Below are positions 35,766 to 42,778 of a DNA stretch of 64,000 nt, in pieces. This stretch comes from an uncultured Oscillospiraceae bacterium (GTDB lineage Bacteria > Bacillota > Clostridia > Oscillospirales > Oscillospiraceae): the NCBI GenBank assembly GCA_947169975.1, contig CAMVRT010000006.1, forward strand, positions 41,344-105,343, written 5' to 3'. A program made the position numbers and the translations under genes. Every line of letters starts with the position of its first letter. Position 1 is the stretch's first letter. The notes under the pieces were generated by a model that saw only the letters and a list, made by a program, of their open reading frames with translations, was not told where the DNA came from and ran no database searches.

Positions 35766-37169
35766 ATGATTTGTATTCATTGTGGGAAAGAAATCGAGGC
35801 AGGTTCTCGTTTCTGCGGCTTTTGCGGATGTAGTCAGACGCCGGCATTTAATCAGAGTCTGATCAAGCAGACCGATGAGTCACAAGCTTCCCCTCAACTC
35901 ACTGCAGAGAAGGAAAAAGGCCGTAAGCATGGGAAAAGGGGTATCATCGCTATCGCTGTAGCCATCGGTCTCGTTGCTGCAGCAGCCGGTATACTCGTTG
36001 CAATGGGTATTATTGGAGGCCAGAAAGAAAAAGCACGCGAAGGCGAGGATCTGAAAAACCTGCTGGCGGCTTATGCCGAGGCCACAGAGAAGCGCTTGGA
36101 AGGCGGGAACGATACGGTTACGATCCGCGTTCATTTTGAACAAACCAAGCCCGGCTGGAATACTGACACGGATAATCTGCCGTTTGTTTTATCGAAAGAC
36201 AGTAAACCGACCGAAGGAGACTATAATGTAACGTTTGTGTTTTCGGACAGCGAGAAAACGGTTGCCTATATTGGACATGTGCCGAAGGGAGACGATTCGG
36301 CCGGAAGCCCGGCGCCGACGCCACACAACAGCATCACATATACCGCCTGCACGGCGGATGAGCTGATTTCGGCTCTGCAATCAAACGCCTCAAATGCCGG
36401 CAAAGCCTACACCGGAAAGGATGTCGAGCTGTCCGGCTATCTCAAGCAGGTCGACAGCGGCGGACAATTCATAACCATAGGCAACGGGCATGAGGAGACA
36501 CCGGTCTCAATCAAGTGTTTCATCAAAACAAGTGAGCAGCGAAAGGAAGCTGCAGACCTTGAGAAAGGGCAGTATATCACCGTTTTTGGAACCATCACGG
36601 ACGTCGGCGAGACGACGGGCTATACCATGAATATAGACCGTTTCGACACACTGATTCCAGATCCCGCCGCACCTCACGGCGGCGATGATCCCACCGCACC
36701 GGGCGGCGACGACCCCGTTGAGCCTCCGATTGACGATCCCGCCGTCGAAGAGCCTCCGGTCGACAGCAAGTATGATGCTTTTACTGTTTACGGCTATTCT
36801 TATCGCGAAGCTATTGATCAGGGCTGGGCGGATGAATTTGAGGAGATTGCAGACCAGATGAATCCGGAGGGGACAGATACCATGTCCCGCTTTATGGCGT
36901 TCATTGATGGCTGCGACAAAAAGCTCTTTACCCGCGACGACCTGGAAGGCTTCAGCAAGGAAATGGCGATGCTCGCACGAAACGCGCCGTTTGCCCACGA
37001 GGGACGCAAGTTCGATATGGAAGTGATCCGTACCTTCTTCCAGAAGTGGAAATGGTATGATGGCACCATTGCGCCGGACGCGTTTGAGGATTCCCTGCTC
37101 AACGGATTTGAAAAGGCCAACATCGATACTGTCTGGGCCTACGAAAAGGAAATGGGATATCAGAAATAA
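35766..37169 (+). CDS. Zinc-ribbon membrane protein with OB-fold-like domain
   Basis: A 467-residue protein. Residues 1-20 form a zinc ribbon (MICIHCGKE...FCGFCG, two CxxC pairs). A membrane segment lies near residues 60-83 (GIIAIAVAIGLVAAAAGILV). Residues about 190-300 resemble the tRNA_anti-like OB fold (GKDVELSGYLKQV, then KGQYITVFGTITDV). A Pro/Asp-rich linker (DPAAP, DDP and EPP repeats) separates this from a C-terminal helical domain. The longer frame from 35622 is rejected because GGAGAA precedes ATG 35766. Such proteins are widespread, poorly characterised envelope proteins of Firmicutes. Confidence 0.8.
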   Translation: MICIHCGKEIEAGSRFCGFCGCSQTPAFNQSLIKQTDESQASPQLTAEKEKGRKHGKRGIIAIAVAIGLVAAAAGILVAMGIIGGQKEKAREGEDLKNLLAAYAEATEKRLEGGNDTVTIRVHFEQTKPGWNTDTDNLPFVLSKDSKPTEGDYNVTFVFSDSEKTVAYIGHVPKGDDSAGSPAPTPHNSITYTACTADELISALQSNASNAGKAYTGKDVELSGYLKQVDSGGQFITIGNGHEETPVSIKCFIKTSEQRKEAADLEKGQYITVFGTITDVGETTGYTMNIDRFDTLIPDPAAPHGGDDPTAPGGDDPVEPPIDDPAVEEPPVDSKYDAFTVYGYSYREAIDQGWADEFEEIADQMNPEGTDTMSRFMAFIDGCDKKLFTRDDLEGFSKEMAMLARNAPFAHEGRKFDMEVIRTFFQKWKWYDGTIAPDAFEDSLLNGFEKANIDTVWAYEKEMGYQK

Positions 37170-37179
37170 TAAGCAGATT

Positions 37180-37214
37180 GGCTTTGCCCGCAGCTTCACA
37201 TCACGGGCAAAGCC
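37180..37214 (+). terminator. Hairpin between the zinc-ribbon gene and the amidase gene
   Basis: An 11-bp perfect stem GGCTTTGCCCG / CGGGCAAAGCC, followed only by ATCGCTTTT, so a weak terminator or an attenuator letting some transcripts reach the amidase gene. Confidence 0.55.
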
Positions 37215-37241
37215 ATCGCTTTTCGGATGGTGAGGAAAACA

Positions 37242-38903
37242 ATGAGAAAGTGGTATGTTGCGCTTTTGACAATAGTTGCGCTTGCCCTGCTGGTCTTGTG
37301 TTCGGGGTGTAACACGCAGGAGAAGGCGAAAGCGCCGCAAGCACGAGAAACGGCGGAAACGTCCCAACAGGAGACTTCGGAGGCCGCAGCGTCTCAGGAC
37401 GACGCCCGGGAGGGCACCGGCGATGCCGAGGCGCCGGATGACAACGGCATCAGCGACAGCACCGAGCTGCCGCCTGCCGGTGACGCAGACCCGACGGCCG
37501 ACGATCCTGAGCAGGGCGAAAAGGAGCCATACTGCATTGCCATTGACGCGGGGCATCAACGTAAGGGCAACTCAGAAGCGGAACCCATCGGACCCGGCGC
37601 TTCGGAGACCAAAGCCAAGGTTTCAAGCGGAACGACAGGGCGCTGGACGAATATCCCGGAGTATGAGCTGAATCTCGCCGTGAGCCTGATGCTGCGCCAT
37701 GAGCTGGAGCAGCGGGGCTACCGCGTCGTCATGATCCGCACCACCAACGACGTGGATATCTCCAACGCAGAGCGGGCTAAAATTGCGGCGGACGCGGGCG
37801 CCGATATTCTTGTCCGTATCCACGCCAACGGCAGTACTGACGCATCGGTCAGCGGCGCGCTGACAATGTGCATGACGAAGAATAACCCCTACTGTGCGAG
37901 TCTGTATGCCCAGAGCCGCCGCCTGTCGGAGGACATCCTCAACGGACTGGTGACGTCTACGGGAGCAACAAGCTGCGGGATTATGGAAGTTGACAATATG
38001 ACCGGCATCAACTGGGCAACCATGCCTGTCACCATCGTTGAGATGGGCTTCATGACAAATGAGCAGGAAGATCGCCTGATGGCGACGGAGGAATACCGGG
38101 AGAAGCTTGCCCGCGGGATCGCCGACGGCATCGACAGGTATTTTGACCGGTCTCCGGCGCAGCCCGATGAGGAAGCTGACGGCCTGCAGGCGATCCTGGA
38201 CAATTTCGTGCAGGGCAAGAGTGAATCCTGGGATATCCGGGTGGAGAGCCTGCCAACCGGAGTATCGGCGGAGGCGCACGTCAATCTTTCCGCCGAGCAC
38301 GGCTCCATATCCGCCAGCATCATCAAGATATTTGTGGCAGGCGCGGTGTATGAGGACATCGAGGCGGGCATCATCAGCCACGACGATGTGATTGACGATT
38401 TGAAGCTGATGATTCAGAAAAGCGACAACGACGCGACCAACCGGCTGACACGAAAGCTTGGAAGCGGCGATGCGGAGGCAGGGATGGCGCGCGTGACGGC
38501 CTTTGCATCGAGCATCGGCTGCAGTGATACGCAGCACAACCGCCTGATGCTGGATTTCAACGGCAAGGAGAACTATACCACCGCCAGGGACTGCGCCATC
38601 GCACTGCGCATGATCTACGAGGGGCAATACGTTACGGCCGAGTGGTCTTCGGAGCTGCTGGACATCATGAAGGGACAGGAGGATCACACCCGCATCCCCA
38701 GACTCCTGCCGGAGGGGACGGTCGTGGCCCACAAGACCGGCGCGCTGTTTGAGCACAGCAACGGCGACGTAGGCATCGTATTCTCGCCCAAGGGCGACTA
38801 CATCATCTGCATAATCAGCAATGAGTTTCAAAGCACCGAGGTCATAAAGGACAATATAGCAAAGCTGTCGCTGGAGGTCTATAACTGGTTTCAGAATAGG
38901 TAA
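37242..38903 (+). CDS. Lipoprotein fusing an N-acetylmuramoyl-L-alanine amidase to a class A beta-lactamase-fold domain
   Basis: A 553-residue secreted protein. Residues 1-24 are a lipoprotein-type signal ending LLVLCSGC (the -3 residue is Cys, slightly atypical). An Ala/Glu/Thr-rich linker follows. Residues about 95-300 are Amidase_3: AIDAGH, then Glu in EYELNLAV, RIHANG and catalytic VEMGF, so zinc ligands and catalytic Glu are present. Residues about 310-553 follow the serine-hydrolase order: ASIIK (SxxK), KSDN (SxN) and HKTG (KTG). The omega-loop Glu of true beta-lactamases is not clear (GKENYTTARD). Likely a wall-remodelling enzyme with amidase and DD-peptidase-like or penicillin-binding activity. 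GGTGAGG precedes ATG 37242. Confidence 0.85.
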   Translation: MRKWYVALLTIVALALLVLCSGCNTQEKAKAPQARETAETSQQETSEAAASQDDAREGTGDAEAPDDNGISDSTELPPAGDADPTADDPEQGEKEPYCIAIDAGHQRKGNSEAEPIGPGASETKAKVSSGTTGRWTNIPEYELNLAVSLMLRHELEQRGYRVVMIRTTNDVDISNAERAKIAADAGADILVRIHANGSTDASVSGALTMCMTKNNPYCASLYAQSRRLSEDILNGLVTSTGATSCGIMEVDNMTGINWATMPVTIVEMGFMTNEQEDRLMATEEYREKLARGIADGIDRYFDRSPAQPDEEADGLQAILDNFVQGKSESWDIRVESLPTGVSAEAHVNLSAEHGSISASIIKIFVAGAVYEDIEAGIISHDDVIDDLKLMIQKSDNDATNRLTRKLGSGDAEAGMARVTAFASSIGCSDTQHNRLMLDFNGKENYTTARDCAIALRMIYEGQYVTAEWSSELLDIMKGQEDHTRIPRLLPEGTVVAHKTGALFEHSNGDVGIVFSPKGDYIICIISNEFQSTEVIKDNIAKLSLEVYNWFQNR

Positions 38904-38935
38904 TAATACAGAGCGCCCCGCCCGCCAAAAGGCAT

Positions 38936-38969
38936 GAAAAGACCCTGCGGCCATGGCTACAGGGTTTTC
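38936..38969 (+). terminator. Terminator of the amidase gene
   Basis: Stem GAAAA-g-ACCCTG / CAGGGT-TTTC, loop about 12 nt, followed by TTTTCCC, 33 bp past the stop. Confidence 0.65.
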
Positions 38970-39081
38970 CCTTGGCGCAGAAGGCGGGACGATCTCGCTC
39001 GTGGAGCATTCCGCCGCATATTGCGCTCAAAGCCGACGTTGCTTGTTGTCTTTGACGCTCGTCTCAAATCCCCCATAGAAG

Positions 39082-39118
39082 AAAAGACAGGAACACGCGT
39101 TTGCATGTTCCTGTCTTT
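39082..39118 (-). terminator. Terminator of the tRNA-Ser pair
   Basis: Perfect 14-bp stem AAAAGACAGGAACA / TGTTCCTGTCTTTT immediately 3' of tRNA-Ser(GCT) on the minus strand, with T run. Confidence 0.85.
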
Positions 39119-39212
39119 TGGCGCAGAAGGAGGGATTTGAACCCTCGCGGCGCTTTTTACACACCCTACTCCCTTAGCAGGGGAGCCCCTTCGGCCACTT
39201 GGGTACTTCTGC
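39119..39212 (-). tRNA. tRNA-Ser(GCT)
   Basis: On the minus strand the sequence begins GCAGAAGTACCC and ends CTTCTGC-G-CCA, giving a perfect 7-bp acceptor stem and an encoded CCA. The anticodon loop CTGCTAA on a CTCCC/GGGAG stem has anticodon GCT (reads AGC/AGU). A long variable arm, as expected for serine, and the GGTTCAAATCC T-loop are present. It is transcribed after tRNA-Ser(TGA). Confidence 0.95.
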
Positions 39213-39238
39213 ATAGCCGAAAACAATGTGATAAAGTC

Positions 39239-39326
39239 TGGCGGAGAGAGTGGGATTCGAACCCACGGATGCTTTCACATCGCCGGTTTTCAAGACCGGT
39301 GCTTTCGACCACTCAGCCATCTCTCC
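39239..39326 (-). tRNA. tRNA-Ser(TGA)
   Basis: Minus strand GGAGAGATGGC ... TCTCTCC-G-CCA, with perfect acceptor stem and encoded CCA. Anticodon stem CCGGT/ACCGG with loop CTTGAAA gives TGA, reading UCN codons. The long variable arm (GCGATGTGAAAGCATC) and T-loop GTTCGAATC are present. It is the first of two serine tRNAs in one transcript. Confidence 0.95.
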
Positions 39327-39363
39327 GTGTGTAAAAGCTTTTCCGTTTCCAGACGCATTTCAT

Positions 39364-39392
39364 ATACTAACACATCAAGGGGTGGATGTCAA
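39364..39392 (-). promoter_or_regulatory. Promoter of the tRNA-Ser pair
   Basis: Minus-strand TTGACA (39387-39392), 17-bp spacer, TAGTAT (39364-39369), about 38 bp before the first tRNA. Confidence 0.75.
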
Positions 39393-39435
39393 CCAAAAAC
39401 CTTGGAGGAAAAACGAAAAAATTTTAAAATAGGGC

Positions 39436-39464
39436 TTGCATTCCGAGAACAGATGTGGTATATT
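39436..39464 (+). promoter_or_regulatory. Promoter of tRNA-Pro
   Basis: TTGCAT (39436-39441), 17-bp spacer, TATATT (39459-39464), 33 bp before the tRNA. Confidence 0.65.
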
Positions 39465-39497
39465 AATCAAGCTGATTTGAACAGCACAACAGAATAT

Positions 39498-39574
39498 CCG
39501 GGTGTGGCGAAGTTTGGTATCGCGCTTGAATGGGGTTCAAGAGGCCTCGAGTTCGAATCTCGACACTCGGACCA
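39498..39574 (+). tRNA. tRNA-Pro(GGG)
   Basis: CCGGGTG at the 5' end pairs with CACTCGG (one G-T pair), followed by discriminator A and encoded CCA. The anticodon stem CTTGA/TCAAG encloses the loop ATGGGGT, anticodon GGG (reads CCC/CCU). T-loop GTTCGAATC is present. Its 3' part (from about 39545) is copied at 39695-39718 and 39839-39862, and a 23-bp version reappears at 44272-44294. Confidence 0.93.
39551..39574 (+). other. Candidate attachment site at the tRNA-Pro 3' end
   Basis: GTTCGAATCTCGACACTCGG plus ACCA. A 22-of-23 match lies at 44272-44294 in the same orientation, framing 4.7 kb of accessory DNA. No integrase gene is present between them. Confidence 0.5.
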
Positions 39575-39611
39575 AAAGCGGCTTATGCGCTTATGCGCAT
39601 GAGCCGCTTTT
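39574..39611 (+). terminator. Terminator of tRNA-Pro (first copy)
   Basis: Inverted repeat AAAAGCGGCT ... AGCCGCTTTT with an inner ATGCGC/GCGCAT stem, starting right at the CCA end. The same hairpin is repeated 144 bp downstream. Confidence 0.8.
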
Positions 39612-39862
39612 CGTTCGCGTGGCGGAACTCGAGGCCTCTTGCATTTGAATCAGCGGCCACAGGCCGCAGCACGCGCAGCGTGCGGCGGCCTCGAGTTCGA
39701 ATCTCGACACTCGGACCAAAAGCGGCTTATGCGCTTATGCGCATGAGCCGCTTTTCGTTCGCGTGGCGGAACTCGAGGCCTCTTGCATTTGAATCAGCGG
39801 CCACAGGCCGCAGCACGCGCGGCGTGCGGCGGCCTCGAGTTCGAATCTCGACACTCGGACCA
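39575..39862 (+). repeat. Two 144-bp tandem repeats carrying the tRNA-Pro 3' half and terminator
   Basis: Unit 1 (39575-39718) and unit 2 (39719-39862) are almost identical. I see one A/G difference in the ACGCGCAGCG / ACGCGCGGCG stretch. Each runs: terminator hairpin, a spacer holding GAACTCGAGGCCTCTTG (an exact 17-bp inverted copy of tRNA positions 39538-39554), a GC-rich palindrome, then the tRNA T-arm and acceptor 3' strand with CCA. Only the first copy belongs to a full tRNA. Confidence 0.9.
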
Positions 39863-39864
39863 CG

Positions 39865-39901
39865 AAAAAGTCTTGAGATTGCAACGATCTCAAGGCTTTT
39901 T
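39865..39901 (+). terminator. Terminator after the tandem repeats
   Basis: Stem AAAAAG-t-CTTGAGAT / ATCTCAAG-g-CTTTTT followed by TC. A final stop for tRNA-Pro read-through. Confidence 0.75.
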
Positions 39902-40060
39902 CTTTATGCCCGGAGCTGCGAAAAAGTGGACGGATTTCTACCGCTTTTCTACCACCGTCTATTTGGCAGGGGAGAGGACGCCGGAGAGCTGATCCGCTAT
40001 GCTCTGCTTCCTGCCCACGTCCAGGTGGCCGTAGATATTGGCCGTCATCTTGGTTCTCGA

Positions 40061-40083
40061 ACACAGGGGCCGGTTCTCTGTGT
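40061..40083 (+). repeat. REP-like palindrome, copy 1
   Basis: ACACAG-N11-CTGTGT with inner GGGCCGGTTCT. It stands immediately upstream of the truncated transposase copy, as in the intact copy at 43355. Confidence 0.8.
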
Positions 40084-40111
40084 TTGAAGGTGACCGGCTG
40101 ATTGGTATACT
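40084..40111 (+). promoter_or_regulatory. Decayed promoter of the truncated RAYT copy
   Basis: TTGAAG (40084-40089), 16-bp spacer, TATACT (40106-40111). It corresponds to TTGACA-N18-TATACT in the intact copy. Confidence 0.5.
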
Positions 40112-40129
40112 ATCACAAGGTGATATGGT

Positions 40130-40305
40130 ATGCCGAGAGCAGCGCGGAAAAAGAGCAAGAGCGGGATCTGTCATGTGATCCTGCGGGGAATCAATAAGCA
40201 GAGGATCTTCGAGGAAGAAGAGGATTACCACAAGTTTTTCGAAGTCCTGAAAGAGTATAAGGCAGTATGCGGATACGAGATATTCGCATACTGCCTTACA
40301 CATCG
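40130..40305 (+). pseudogene. Truncated REP-associated tyrosine transposase (RAYT)
   Basis: The first 56 codons match the intact transposase at 43425 almost exactly (MPRAARKKSKSGI, then ILRGINKQRIFEE and EYKAVCGYEIFAYCL). There are single changes such as Cys for Tyr at residue 14 and Phe for Leu at 37. Homology then stops before the HUH motif. What remains of the frame reads THRAVSRSS to a stop. Without the His-His pair and catalytic Tyr it cannot act. It keeps an ATG start where the intact copy has TTG. Confidence 0.9.
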
Positions 40306-40343
40306 TGCTGTGAGCCGAAGTTCATGATGTTAGAAAATAAGTG

Positions 40344-40559
40344 TCACGACGCGCTCAGCGCCTTTACTGCTGCCCACAGGATCAGTTCCTCCGCTGTGGG
40401 CACATCCCCTTCGTATGGCACAGTCCGCCACGCGGCCTGTACTGCGGGATCGGTATTCGCCAACCCTGCCTGAATTGCGGCATCGATCTCTCTGCGGACC
40501 TCTGACAAAGATGTGTGATTTTCTTGTGCTACCCGCTCCAAAATAGAATTCATGTTCAT
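40344..40559 (-). CDS. Small conserved-looking protein, 71 residues, function unknown
   Basis: A short, helical, acidic protein beginning MNMNSILERVAQENHTS, with SEVRREIDAAIQAGL and a C-terminal AEELILWAAVKALSAS. No signal peptide or membrane segment. AGGAGG lies 8 bp before ATG 40559, strong evidence that it is translated. I have the impression of similar small proteins in other clostridia but know no function. It occupies the place where the truncated transposase lost its 3' part. Confidence 0.65.
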   Translation of the reverse strand: MNMNSILERVAQENHTSLSEVRREIDAAIQAGLANTDPAVQAAWRTVPYEGDVPTAEELILWAAVKALSAS

Positions 40560-40609
40560 TACAATATCCTCCTGCAATCACTGTTTGTTTGGTTTCATCA
40601 CCAATAGTT

Positions 40610-40615
40610 ATTATA
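40610..40615 (-). promoter_or_regulatory. -10 box upstream of the 71-residue protein gene
   Basis: Perfect TATAAT on the minus strand 51 bp before the start; no good -35 at normal spacing. Confidence 0.4.
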
Positions 40616-40657
40616 CAGGTGGAGGTTGTCGAATTTGCTCACAATATGTGGGATAAC

Positions 40658-40688
40658 AAAAAAAGTTCACCGAAAACGGTGAACCTTT
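40658..40688 (-). terminator. Terminator of the XRE regulator gene
   Basis: Minus strand: GGTTCACC-loop-GGTGAAC followed by seven T, 12 bp past the stop. Confidence 0.85.
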
Positions 40689-40699
40689 GAGAATTCCAA

Positions 40700-41020
40700 T
40701 TAAAAATGTCGGATCAGTGTGTCGATAATGGTATAGACAAGTGCTTTATCATGCTCTGTTAAGCCCGAAAGCTGCTCATGCAAAGTGGAGGCCTTTACGA
40801 TGTGTCCCTGCAAAAGGACGTCTGACAAAACCAGATCGGCGGAGAGATCGAGGGCGTTAAGAATGTCAATAAACGTTTCCAGCGAAGGGAGCTTCTCGCC
40901 CCGCTCTATCATTCCGATGTAGTTCGTGGTGAGCCCGGTGCGCTGGGCCAAATCACCTTGTCGCAGATGCTGTTCCAAGCGGAATTTGCGTATATTCCGA
41001 CCGATGGATTCAAAGTTCAT
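40700..41020 (-). CDS. XRE-family helix-turn-helix transcriptional regulator
   Basis: A 106-residue protein. The HTH covers residues about 8-62: IGRNIRKFRLEQHLRQGDLAQRTGL, then TNYIGMIERGEKLPSLETFIDIL, standard for Cro/C1-type repressors. The C-terminal 40 residues form a helical, probably dimerising tail. AGAAGG lies 8 bp before ATG 41020, so the longer TTG start at 41026 is not needed. Its own promoter and two near-identical upstream repeats (41086 and 41126) suggest autoregulation. Confidence 0.9.
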   Translation of the reverse strand: MNFESIGRNIRKFRLEQHLRQGDLAQRTGLTTNYIGMIERGEKLPSLETFIDILNALDLSADLVLSDVLLQGHIVKASTLHEQLSGLTEHDKALVYTIIDTLIRHF

Positions 41021-41085
41021 GTTCAACGCCTTCTATTTGTGGGTTCTGCAGGGACATCTGATTGCAAACTGCACAATGCCTTTGT

Positions 41086-41141
41086 AACAAAAGTATATAT
41101 CGTGCGCGTTCTGTTGTCAATAGGGAACAAAACGTATATAT
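41086..41141. promoter_or_regulatory. Promoter and possible operators of the XRE gene
   Basis: Minus-strand TTGACA (41115-41120), 17-bp spacer, TATACT (41092-41097), both at consensus or one off. Direct repeats AACAAAAGTATATAT (41086-41100) and AACAAAACGTATATAT (41126-41141) bracket it and are candidate operators. Confidence 0.7.
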
Positions 41142-41142
41142 A

Positions 41143-41174
41143 AAAACAGTCTGCCGGCAGCGGCAGACTGTTTT
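41143..41174 (-). terminator. Terminator of the PadR operon
   Basis: Perfect 14-bp stem AAAACAGTCTGCCG / CGGCAGACTGTTTT with a 4-nt loop; minus-strand T run follows. Confidence 0.85.
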
Positions 41175-41196
41175 CATGTATTGGGTTATCTGGCGT

Positions 41197-41697
41197 TCAG
41201 GAGTAATTTCCGGTCAGGTGGCCGTCCTTGTCACAGGAAAGGGTCAGAGAATAGGCTGTTGTGCCAATCGTGACGCCCAGAACCTTGTACCCAATGGTGT
41301 AATTCGCTGTGGCGGTATTGCCCGACCACGACGCGTTCCCGGAAACCTTATAAAAGCTGTTGTTTTTGAAAGTGATCGACAGGGAGGCGGTGGTGCAGGA
41401 GCTGATGGATCCGTTGTAATAGAATGTCGCACTCAGCGTAGCTGCCCATTGTGCAACCCCGCTGGTATTTCGATAAGTATATGTGATGCTGCCGTCCTGG
41501 TAGTGACCCGCCCTTGAAGGGTACGCTACCACCCGGATCTCCAGGACGGAGCCATCAGATTGGAGAATCGCCTCCTCATGCACGACGACGCTCCCATCAC
41601 CTTGATCAGAAGGCTCGCTTTCCGCACCCCATGCGGTCAAGGGAAAGACGCTTAAAACCAATGCCAGCGCCAAGAACCAATAGAGAATTCGCTTCAT
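41197..41697 (-). CDS. Small secreted protein of unknown function
   Basis: A 166-residue protein with a clear signal peptide (RILYWFLALALVLSVFPLTAWG, cleavage after AWG or GA). The mature part of about 140 residues is rich in Ser, Thr, Gly and aromatic residues in alternating beta-strand style (SITYTYRNTSG, NASWSGNTATANY), with two Cys that could form a disulphide. GGAGG precedes ATG 41697. Last gene of the PadR-led operon, so its expression is probably controlled by that repressor. Function unknown; an antimicrobial or adhesive role is possible but unsupported. Confidence 0.75.
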   Translation of the reverse strand: MKRILYWFLALALVLSVFPLTAWGAESEPSDQGDGSVVVHEEAILQSDGSVLEIRVVAYPSRAGHYQDGSITYTYRNTSGVAQWAATLSATFYYNGSISSCTTASLSITFKNNSFYKVSGNASWSGNTATANYTIGYKVLGVTIGTTAYSLTLSCDKDGHLTGNYS

Positions 41698-41739
41698 GAT
41701 TAGCCTCCGGTTTTGTAAAAAATTGCCCCATCGGGTAGA

Positions 41740-42144
41740 TCAATTCAGACCGTCTTCCGTCCGGTTCTGACCGTACTGAATGTCAACGGTAGGAGTCCCT
41801 GGCCTGCTGTTATTGTAATTTATCGCCGTCCAGGTGACCACAACCGCCCAACTCAACAATACGACCGCCATGATTCCTGCCACAATCGCCACGATACGTC
41901 GCCGGATCTGCAGAGCCCGCAGGATCTCCGCCGTACCCGTGCTTTCCACAAAGGCGGCAGCAATGGTCTCGGGGCTGCCAAACCGGGCGACGATCTGTTC
42001 ATAGGCGGCCTCCGGTTCCTCGGTCAGATAACTGCCCACGCTGTCCGCAATCTGCGCCATGATCTGATTTTTTACCTTCCGGGAACAGGGAAGATAACTA
42101 CGGACTTTTCTCAAATACGTCTGTTGTGCTTGATTCTTATTCAT
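41740..42144 (-). CDS. HAAS-domain membrane protein, PadR partner
   Basis: A 134-residue protein. Residues 1-70 are a helical domain (QTYLRKVRSYLPCSRKVKNQI, YLTEEPEAAYEQIVARFG, PETIAAAFVES) resembling the HAAS signalling domain often encoded after PadR genes. One membrane span follows (IVAIVAGIMAVVLLSWAVVV), then a short extracellular tail. ATG 42144 overlaps the PadR stop by 8 bp and gives the expected N-terminus; the longer frame to 42195 is a shadow within padR. Confidence 0.75.
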   Translation of the reverse strand: MNKNQAQQTYLRKVRSYLPCSRKVKNQIMAQIADSVGSYLTEEPEAAYEQIVARFGSPETIAAAFVESTGTAEILRALQIRRRIVAIVAGIMAVVLLSWAVVVTWTAINYNNSRPGTPTVDIQYGQNRTEDGLN

Positions 42145-42487
42145 TTTCCGCACCCCCGTGAATGATCTGGAACACGCCCTGCGTGACCGTTTCATATTCC
42201 TGTGTCAGTTGTTTCAGGAGTTCCTCGCCTGCGGGTTCCAGATGATAATAGACGCGGGTCATGCGTTTGCCGACCGTCACGCGGCGGGAGGAAATATAGC
42301 CCTGATCCTCCAGCTTGTAGAGTACGGGGTACAGGGATCCCTCCTGCGTGGTAATCCGTCCGCCGCTGGTTTTTTCTGTTTCCTGTACAAGCTGGTAGCC
42401 ATACATATCCTCCCGGCGCAGCAGGCCCAGAATGATCAGCGGAGCAACGCCGCGGCGGTAGTTGCTCTGTATGAGTTGTTCGCTCAA
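42137..42487 (-). CDS. PadR-family transcriptional repressor, TTG start
   Basis: A 116-residue winged-helix regulator: APLIILGLLRREDMYGYQLVQ, then EGSLYPVLYKLEDQGYI and RVYYHLEPAGEELL, the typical PadR recognition wing. AAGGAGG lies 8 bp before TTG 42487, and no ATG or GTG in frame fits better. Heads a three-gene minus-strand operon with the HAAS protein and the secreted protein. PadR proteins usually repress their own promoter and respond to phenolics or membrane stress. Confidence 0.9.
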   Translation of the reverse strand: MSEQLIQSNYRRGVAPLIILGLLRREDMYGYQLVQETEKTSGGRITTQEGSLYPVLYKLEDQGYISSRRVTVGKRMTRVYYHLEPAGEELLKQLTQEYETVTQGVFQIIHGGAENE

Positions 42488-42509
42488 GGCACGACCTCCT
42501 TTCAATTCA

Positions 42510-42538
42510 TATATAGCACACATACAAAAATAAAACAA
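42510..42538 (-). promoter_or_regulatory. Promoter of the PadR operon
   Basis: Minus-strand TTGTTT (42533-42538), 17-bp spacer, TATATA (42510-42515). The AT-rich region with ATGT/ACAT elements is where PadR would be expected to bind. Confidence 0.6.
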
Positions 42539-42587
42539 TACATATGATATAAAAGGATAATTGATAATATGTATTGGATGCGTGGGA

Positions 42588-42669
42588 ACACAGGGGACGG
42601 TTCTCTGTGTTGACAAGGCGGTCGACTGAATGGTATACTATCACAGGGTGATATGGTATGCCGAGAACA
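42588..42669 (+). mobile_element. REP palindrome and solo RAYT 5' end (copy 2, truncated after three codons)
   Basis: Palindrome ACACAG-N11-CTGTGT (42588-42610), then TTGACA (42610-42615), 18-bp spacer, TATACT (42634-42639), GGGTGATATGGT and an ATG-CCG-AGA start. Identity with the intact copy then breaks into another palindrome. An orphan promoter that now fires into the immunity-like gene side. Confidence 0.8.
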
Positions 42670-42671
42670 CA

Positions 42672-42706
42672 GGGAGAACACAGGGGACGGTTCTCTGTGT
42701 TCTCCC
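42672..42706 (+). repeat. REP-like palindrome, copy 3
   Basis: Extended perfect stem GGGAGAACACAG / CTGTGTTCTCCC around GGGACGGTT. Confidence 0.8.
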
Positions 42707-42730
42707 CAACGAGGCGGATAAAAGCTGAAC

Positions 42731-42751
42731 ACACAGAACCGTCCCCTGTGT
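42731..42751 (-). repeat. REP-like palindrome, copy 4, inverted orientation
   Basis: ACACAG-AACCGTCCC-CTGTGT, the reverse complement of the common core. Confidence 0.8.
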
Positions 42752-42778
42752 TTAGATGAAGGATAAGGAGTGGAAATA

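Noticed and set aside
39575..39862. A CRISPR array
   Set aside because: Only two 144-bp units with no distinct spacers and no cas genes; the units are tRNA-derived.
39530..40087. Open frame running through the tRNA-Pro tandem repeats
   Set aside because: It is built of tRNA and terminator sequence and reads as the same block twice; structural RNA explains it.
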